A DNA stretch of 64,000 nucleotides from Rhodopseudomonas palustris (GTDB lineage Bacteria > Pseudomonadota > Alphaproteobacteria > Rhizobiales > Xanthobacteraceae), in the NCBI RefSeq assembly GCF_034479375.1, contig NZ_CP140155.1, forward strand, positions 1,798,001 through 1,862,000. Direction: 5' to 3'. The notes under the pieces were generated by a model. It saw only the letters and a program-made list of their open reading frames with translations. It did no database searches and had not been told where the DNA came from. Within the stretch, counting starts at the first letter, position 1, and each line of letters opens with the position of its first letter. The position numbers were made by a program, and so were the translations under genes. Below are positions 59,668 to 64,000 of this stretch, piece after piece.

Positions 59668-60198
59668 TCAGACCTTCTCGACCTGACCGAATTCCAGTTC
59701 GACCGGCGTGGCGCGGCCGAAGATCGAGACCGCGACCTTGACGCGCGAACGCGCCTCGTCGATTTCCTCGACCACGCCGGAGAACGACGCGAACGGGCCG
59801 TCGGCGACGCGGACGTTCTCGCCGATCTCGAACGACACCGACGCCTTCGGGCGCTCCACGCCTTCCTGCACCTGGTGCAGGATGCGCATCGCCTCGGCTT
59901 CGGAGATCGGCATCGGCTTGTTCTCGGCGCCGAGGAAGCCGGTGACCTTCGGGGTGTTCTTGATCAGGTGAAACGCTTCGTCGGTGAGGTTCATCTTCAC
60001 CAGCACGTAGCCCGGGAAGAATTTGCGCTCGGCGTCGACCTTGCGGCCGCGGCGCACCTCGGTGACCTTCTCGGTCGGCACCAGCACCTGCTCGAACAGA
60101 TCCTCCAGGCCGCGCTGCTTGGCCTGCTCGCGGATCGATTCGGAGACCTTCTTCTCGAAGTTCGAATAGGCGTGGACGATGTACCAGCGCATGCTCAT
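59668..60198 (-). CDS. nusG: Transcription elongation/antitermination factor NusG
   Basis: 176 residues. The NGN domain starts MSMRWYIVHAYSNFEKKVSESIREQA, and RKFFPGYVLVKMNLTDEAFHLIKNTPKVTGFLG is the RNA-polymerase-binding face. The C-terminal KOW domain EIGENVRVADGPFASFSGVVEEIDEARSRVKVAVSIFGRATPVELEFGQVEKV binds Rho or S10. It lies 16 bases after secE. Confidence 0.98.
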   Translation of the reverse strand: MSMRWYIVHAYSNFEKKVSESIREQAKQRGLEDLFEQVLVPTEKVTEVRRGRKVDAERKFFPGYVLVKMNLTDEAFHLIKNTPKVTGFLGAENKPMPISEAEAMRILHQVQEGVERPKASVSFEIGENVRVADGPFASFSGVVEEIDEARSRVKVAVSIFGRATPVELEFGQVEKV

Positions 60199-60214
60199 GT
60201 CGAGGGGCCTGCCG

Positions 60215-60403
60215 TTAAACGCCGAGCACGAAGGTGATCAGGATCCTGATCACCTGGTCGGCGGCAAAAAAGAAAACCGAAGCGAGCGCCACCATCACGA
60301 ACACCATGATGGTGGTGATCGTGACTTCGCGGCGCGACGGCCATGTCACCTTGGCGGTTTCACTCCGCACTTCCTGCAGGAACTTGAACGGGCTGAAGGC
60401 CAT
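60215..60403 (-). CDS. secE: Preprotein translocase subunit SecE
   Basis: 62 residues, the short one-helix form. A cytoplasmic amphipathic helix (FKFLQEVRSETAKVTWPSRREV, with the conserved W-P) is followed by a single membrane span (TIMVFVMVALASVFFFAADQVIRILITFVLG). It partners SecY (17582-18913). First gene of the transcript, 178 bases downstream of the promoter. No tRNA-Trp gene was found upstream. Confidence 0.96.
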   Translation of the reverse strand: MAFSPFKFLQEVRSETAKVTWPSRREVTITTIMVFVMVALASVFFFAADQVIRILITFVLGV

Positions 60404-60749
60404 CGTGTGATCCAGATCGGTCGGTCGAATGTCGGGTTTTCAGAAATCCGAACAGCCCTGTTGCGCCCAACCTCTGCCAAGGAACCCCTTCGCGAAGGAT
60501 GAGCCGCCAACCGGGCCCTGTTTTCGGGAAATGAAAGCCGCGCCGGAGATCCGTCGAAGCGGGCCGGCAGCGAGTGACGCCTTTTATGGCGAGTTCGGCA
60601 AAACGTCAAGCCGGCGGCGTATCCGAGACGCTCCTGCGGCAGCTCCCAGGCCGTCCGCACCGCTCGAAAAATCGTCTTTCTGCCAGATACTTGGCTTCAC
60701 GGGCGGTAATGGCGGATCTCGGCGCGCGACCGCGGGGCGATGCGACGTT
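60404..60749. other. secE-livF intergenic region
   Basis: It contains the secE promoter (60581-60609) and a leader of about 170 bases with no gene. The canonical tRNA-Trp is absent. No terminator with a T-run was recognised after livF. Confidence 0.5.
60581..60609 (-). promoter_or_regulatory. Sigma-70-type promoter for secE-nusG-rplK-rplA
   Basis: Minus strand TTGACG (60604-60609), 17 bases, TAAAAG (60581-60586). It has the same architecture as the str operon promoter at 33399-33427. Confidence 0.7.
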
Positions 60750-61469
60750 TCACCCGATCCCGACGCCGAGCAGCGCATCGACCAGTTCCCGCTCGACGCG
60801 AAGCTGATCGGCCTGACCGCTCCAGGCGATCCGGCCGCGTTCGATGACGATGACGTCGTCGGCGAAATCCAGCGCCCGCGCGATCTGCTGCTCGACCAGA
60901 ACCACGGTCATCTCGCCGGACTGCGCCAGCTTCACGATGGTTTCCATCAACCGGTCGCAGATCACCGGCGCCAGCCCTTCGAGCGGTTCGTCGAGCAGCA
61001 GCACCGACGGCTTGCCGAGCAGCGTGCGCGCCAGCGACAGCATCTGCTGTTCGCCGCCGGACAACTGAACGCCGTTGTGATGCCGCCGCTCGGCCAGCCG
61101 CGGAAACATCGCGTAGACCTCGTCGAGTTCGGAGCGCGGGCGGCCCTTGAGGCCGGTGAAGAGGTTCTCCTCCACCGACAGGGACCGGAACACGTCGCGG
61201 GTCTGCGGCACATAGCCGAGGCCCGACGCGGCGCGTGCGAACGTCTTCAGTCCGGTCACATCCCGCTCGTCAACGCGAATGGCGCCGCCCTGGTGCGACG
61301 TCAGGCCCATGATCGTGGCGAGCAGCGTGGTCTTGCCGACGCCGTTGCGGCCCAGCACCGTCAACCGGCCCCCGGCCCGAACGGCGAAGCTCATCTCGCT
61401 CAGGATGCCGACCGAGCCGTAGCCGGCGCTCAGACGCTCGACCTCAAGACGTGCTGCGGGCATCGGCAT
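60750..61469 (-). CDS. livF: Branched-chain-type ABC importer ATPase LivF
   Basis: 239 residues. Walker A GRNGVGKTTLL near residue 41, Q-loop YVPQTRDVFRSLSVEENL, signature LSGGEQQMLSLARTL, Walker B VLLLDEPLEGLAP, then the LivF-type VVLVEQQIARAL with His replaced by Gln, typical of LivF. It energises uptake with LivG and the LivH/LivM permeases. It starts inside the 3' end of livG (26-base overlap). The substrate could be amino acids, amides or aromatic acids; no binding protein gene is inside the window. Confidence 0.93.
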   Translation of the reverse strand: MPMPAARLEVERLSAGYGSVGILSEMSFAVRAGGRLTVLGRNGVGKTTLLATIMGLTSHQGGAIRVDERDVTGLKTFARAASGLGYVPQTRDVFRSLSVEENLFTGLKGRPRSELDEVYAMFPRLAERRHHNGVQLSGGEQQMLSLARTLLGKPSVLLLDEPLEGLAPVICDRLMETIVKLAQSGEMTVVLVEQQIARALDFADDVIVIERGRIAWSGQADQLRVERELVDALLGVGIG

Positions 61470-62208
61470 AGCTTCCCAGATAGGCCTGACGAACGGCGTC
61501 GTTCTGCTTCACGTCCGCGGGCGTTCCCTCGAAGATCAGCGCCCCATTCGCCAGCACGAGGACGCGCTTGGCGAATTTGAACACCAGATCCATGTCGTGC
61601 TCGATCATCAGGATCGCGATCTCCGGCGACATCTTGGCGATGGCTTCGAGAATCCGCGGCGACTCGTCGTGCGGCACGCCGGCGGCCGGTTCGTCGAGAA
61701 CCAGGACCCGCGGCTTCATCGCGAGCCCGATCGCCAGATCGAGCAGCCGCTGCTGACCATAAGCGAGCTTCGTCACCGGCATCGCTGCGAGATGGGCGAT
61801 GCCGAGCAGGCTCAGAACACCCTGCCATTCGTCGCGCACCTCGGCCGAATCCATCGCCGATGAAAACATCCGCTTGGTCAGCCCGCGACGCTGCATCACC
61901 GCCAACGCGACGTTCTCGGCCACCGTCAGAGTGGTGAAGAGCCGCGTGACCTGGAACGTCCGCACCAGCCCGCCCTGCACCCGCTCGGGGATCGAGGCGG
62001 CGGTGACGTCCTCGCCGGCGAGCAATATCCGCCCGCCGGACGGTGGCAGATCGCCGGAAATCAGATTGACCAGCGTCGTCTTGCCGGCGCCGTTGGGGCC
62101 GATCAGCGCGACCCGGTCGCCGCTTGACAGCGCGAACGACACATCGGCGGTGACCTGCAAGCCCCCGAACGACCGCGACAGATTCTGAACCTCGAGCAAG
62201 CGGGTCAT
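61444..62208 (-). CDS. livG: Branched-chain-type ABC importer ATPase LivG
   Basis: 254 residues from the ATG at 62208. Walker A GPNGAGKTTLVNL near 36-48, VRTFQVTRLFTTLTVAENV after it, the signature position degenerate as LAYGQQRLLDLAIGLA (LivG-type), Walker B VLVLDEPAAGVPHDES and IEHDMDLVFKFAKRV with the switch His. Its ATG overlaps the livM stop by 4 bases. Confidence 0.93.
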   Translation of the reverse strand: MTRLLEVQNLSRSFGGLQVTADVSFALSSGDRVALIGPNGAGKTTLVNLISGDLPPSGGRILLAGEDVTAASIPERVQGGLVRTFQVTRLFTTLTVAENVALAVMQRRGLTKRMFSSAMDSAEVRDEWQGVLSLLGIAHLAAMPVTKLAYGQQRLLDLAIGLAMKPRVLVLDEPAAGVPHDESPRILEAIAKMSPEIAILMIEHDMDLVFKFAKRVLVLANGALIFEGTPADVKQNDAVRQAYLGSYADARSTS

Positions 62209-63203
62209 CGCACCGCCCTCGCCTGCCGGAAGTCCTCGATCCGCCGGACGACCTCGTTGACCAGACCGCGCGGGAAGAACAGCACCACCACGATCAGCAA
62301 CAGGCCGACCAGGATCATCCAGTGGAAGGGGCTGGCCGCGGAGACGTAGTGGTGGAACAGTTCGAACAGGATGGCGCCGATCAGGGCGCCCCACAGATTG
62401 CCGGCGCCGCCGAGGATCAGCATGATCAGCGCCTCTGCGGATCGCTCGAAGCCGACGCTGTCGAGCCCGACGACGCCGGTGTTGATCGCCGTCAGCGCGC
62501 CGCCGAGGCCGGCGACAGCGCCCGCGACGCAATACATGATCACCAGCCGCGGGTAGACCCGAACGCCGATCATGCGCGCGCGCAGGGTGTCGTCCTTGAT
62601 CGCGCGGCACATCAGGCTGAACGGCGATCGCGCGAAACGCAGCAGCGCCACCATCGCGATCAGCAGCACCGCCACCGAAAACACGTAGCCGGTCCGGCCG
62701 AACATGTCGAAATTGAACACGCCGAACACCGGCCCCGGCGAAATGCCGGCCAGGCCGTCGCTGCCGCCGGTGATCGACGACAGCTTGTTGGCCAGCGCGG
62801 CGACGAGCTGGCCGAAGGCGATCGACAGCACCAATTGCGGAAGGCCGCGGAAGCGCGTGACCAAGAGGCCGGACACCAGGCCGGTGCAGGTGCCGGCGAC
62901 GGCACCGACGAGAAGCATCGCGATCGGATCGGTGATGCCGGCCAGCGCGGCGTTGCCCGCGGCGTAAGCGGCGACGCCGAACAGCGCCGCGTGTCCGAGC
63001 GTCGCGACGCCACAATAGCCGGTGACGAGATCGAGCGAGATGACGAGGAACGCCAGACCGATCACGCGCGTCAGAAAGGCGAGATCATCAGGGAAGACGA
63101 AATAGCCGATCGCCCCGAGACCGGCGATGATCGCAGCGGCCATCAGGTCGTTGCGAAGGCCGGCGGTGGCGACCGGACCGGCGGTGTCGGAAGTGGTCGT
63201 CAT
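62205..63203 (-). CDS. livM: Branched-chain-type ABC importer permease LivM
   Basis: 332 residues from the ATG at 63203 (a TTG one codon earlier is possible). Multiple membrane helices; GYCGVATLGHAALFGVAAYAAGNAA is the LivM signature and the cytoplasmic coupling loop RSPFSLMCRAIKDDTLRARMIGVRVYPRLVIMYCVAGAVAGLGGAL is present. Its start overlaps the livH stop by one base (TGATG). Confidence 0.93.
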   Translation of the reverse strand: MTTTSDTAGPVATAGLRNDLMAAAIIAGLGAIGYFVFPDDLAFLTRVIGLAFLVISLDLVTGYCGVATLGHAALFGVAAYAAGNAALAGITDPIAMLLVGAVAGTCTGLVSGLLVTRFRGLPQLVLSIAFGQLVAALANKLSSITGGSDGLAGISPGPVFGVFNFDMFGRTGYVFSVAVLLIAMVALLRFARSPFSLMCRAIKDDTLRARMIGVRVYPRLVIMYCVAGAVAGLGGALTAINTGVVGLDSVGFERSAEALIMLILGGAGNLWGALIGAILFELFHHYVSAASPFHWMILVGLLLIVVVLFFPRGLVNEVVRRIEDFRQARAVR

Positions 63204-64000
63204 CAATGGGCCCTTCCGAACAGGCCGTGGGGGAAGATGTACACGATCACGATCACCGCGACATAGAAGAAGAATTCGCCGAACTCCGGCGCCAGATACT
63301 TGCCGGTGGTGTCGGCGAGGCCGAGCAGCAGCGACGCGGCGAGCGCGCCCGTGACCGACCCCGCGCCGCCGACGGAGACGACGACGAGGAACGTCACCAT
63401 GTAGCGCAGCGCATAGAACGGCTCGACCGGCAGCAGCTCGGCGCCGACGACGCCGCCGAACGCGGCGAGCCCGACCGCCAGCGCGAACGTCGCCGAATAG
63501 ACGACCTGTGTCCGGATGCCCAACGCCTCCGCCATGTCGCCATTGTCGACCGCCGCACGCAGCCGCACGCCGAACTCGGTCTTCTCGATCAGAAGCCAGA
63601 GCGCGACCGCCGTCACCACGCCGCAGCCGATCACGAACAGCCGGTGCGCCGGGATCATGCGGAAGCCGAGATCGAACGGGCCTTTGAGCAGCTCCGGAAG
63701 CGGGATCGGCTTCGAGGTCGGACCGAAAATGTAATTGGCGATGCCGACGATGAAGAAGGTGATGCCGATCGTCAGCAGGATCTGGGTCAGTTCGTCGGAG
63801 CGGCGATAGATGCGGCGATACAGCAGGAACTCGAACGGCACCGACACGATCACCGTCCCGATCACCGCGATCAGGATCGCGACCGGATAGGAAACGCCGA
63901 GCGACACCAGCGCGAACGAGGCGAGATAACCGCCGATCATCGCGAACGCGCCGTGGGCGAGATTCACCACCCGCATCAGCCCCATCATGATCGACAGGCC
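63203..64000 (-). CDS. livH: Branched-chain-type ABC importer permease LivH (partial, N-terminus outside window)
   Basis: 266 codons are open to the right edge. The visible start reads GLSIMMGLMRVVNLAHGAFAMIGGYLA, the LivH core, so about 20-30 residues are missing rather than the internal Met being the start. The coupling loop EKTEFGVRLRAAVDNGDMAEALGIRTQVVYSATFALAVGLAAFGGVVGAELLPV is intact. Pairs with LivM. Confidence 0.92.
   Translation of the reverse strand, partial: GLSIMMGLMRVVNLAHGAFAMIGGYLASFALVSLGVSYPVAILIAVIGTVIVSVPFEFLLYRRIYRRSDELTQILLTIGITFFIVGIANYIFGPTSKPIPLPELLKGPFDLGFRMIPAHRLFVIGCGVVTAVALWLLIEKTEFGVRLRAAVDNGDMAEALGIRTQVVYSATFALAVGLAAFGGVVGAELLPVEPFYALRYMVTFLVVVSVGGAGSVTGALAASLLLGLADTTGKYLAPEFGEFFFYVAVIVIVYIFPHGLFGRAH

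Overview
The window is a GC-rich alphaproteobacterial chromosome segment. Gene content and order, protein sequences and dispersed palindromic repeats point to the Rhodopseudomonas palustris / Bradyrhizobium group (inference from recognition, no search run). It is dominated by the translation and transcription super-cluster, all on the minus strand: secE-nusG-rplKA, rplJL-rpoBC, rpsLG-fusA-tuf, and the S10-spc-alpha genes from rpsJ to rplQ.

Layout. 1-13.6 kb is an accessory and housekeeping flank: a partial RluA-family pseudouridine synthase, a repeat-rich strip with a small AT-richer island (hypothetical protein, PD-(D/E)XK-like protein), a FitAB-type toxin-antitoxin pair, HXXEE, YjbQ, TPR and nitroreductase genes, rarA, a Do-family protease, an MDR oxidoreductase and an SDR. 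13.68-33.43 kb is the str/S10/spc/alpha block, with a strong promoter upstream of rpsL (33399-33427), a second consensus-like promoter between adk and rpsM (16507-16535) and an intrinsic terminator after rplQ. Its adenylate kinase carries a histone-H1-like lysine/alanine tail of about 147 residues. 33.8-40.7 kb is an accessory envelope block: a frameshifted beta-barrel gene, a BBP7-like barrel, an ABC exporter-type half transporter with poly-aspartate tracts at both ends, and a flavoprotein-methyltransferase fusion. 40.95-50.97 kb holds rpoC, rpoB, rplL and rplJ. 51.8-58.2 kb is an unusual insertion between rplJ and rplA: an outer-membrane barrel, a Phd/PIN toxin-antitoxin module, a three-subunit molybdenum hydroxylase of the isoquinoline 1-oxidoreductase type with a cytochrome-like partner, and a 2-hydroxyacid dehydrogenase. 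58.2-60.6 kb is rplA-rplK-nusG-secE with its own promoter and terminator. 60.75-64 kb is a branched-chain-amino-acid-type ABC importer (livF-livG-livM-livH, the last cut by the window edge).

Most promising for follow-up: the flavoprotein-methyltransferase / acidic ABC transporter / barrel cluster as a possible synthesis-and-export system, the H1-tailed adenylate kinase, the separation of rplKA from rplJL by about 7.3 kb, and palindromic repeats at several ribosomal operon junctions. No rRNA, tRNA, CRISPR array, insertion sequence or phage gene was recognised.
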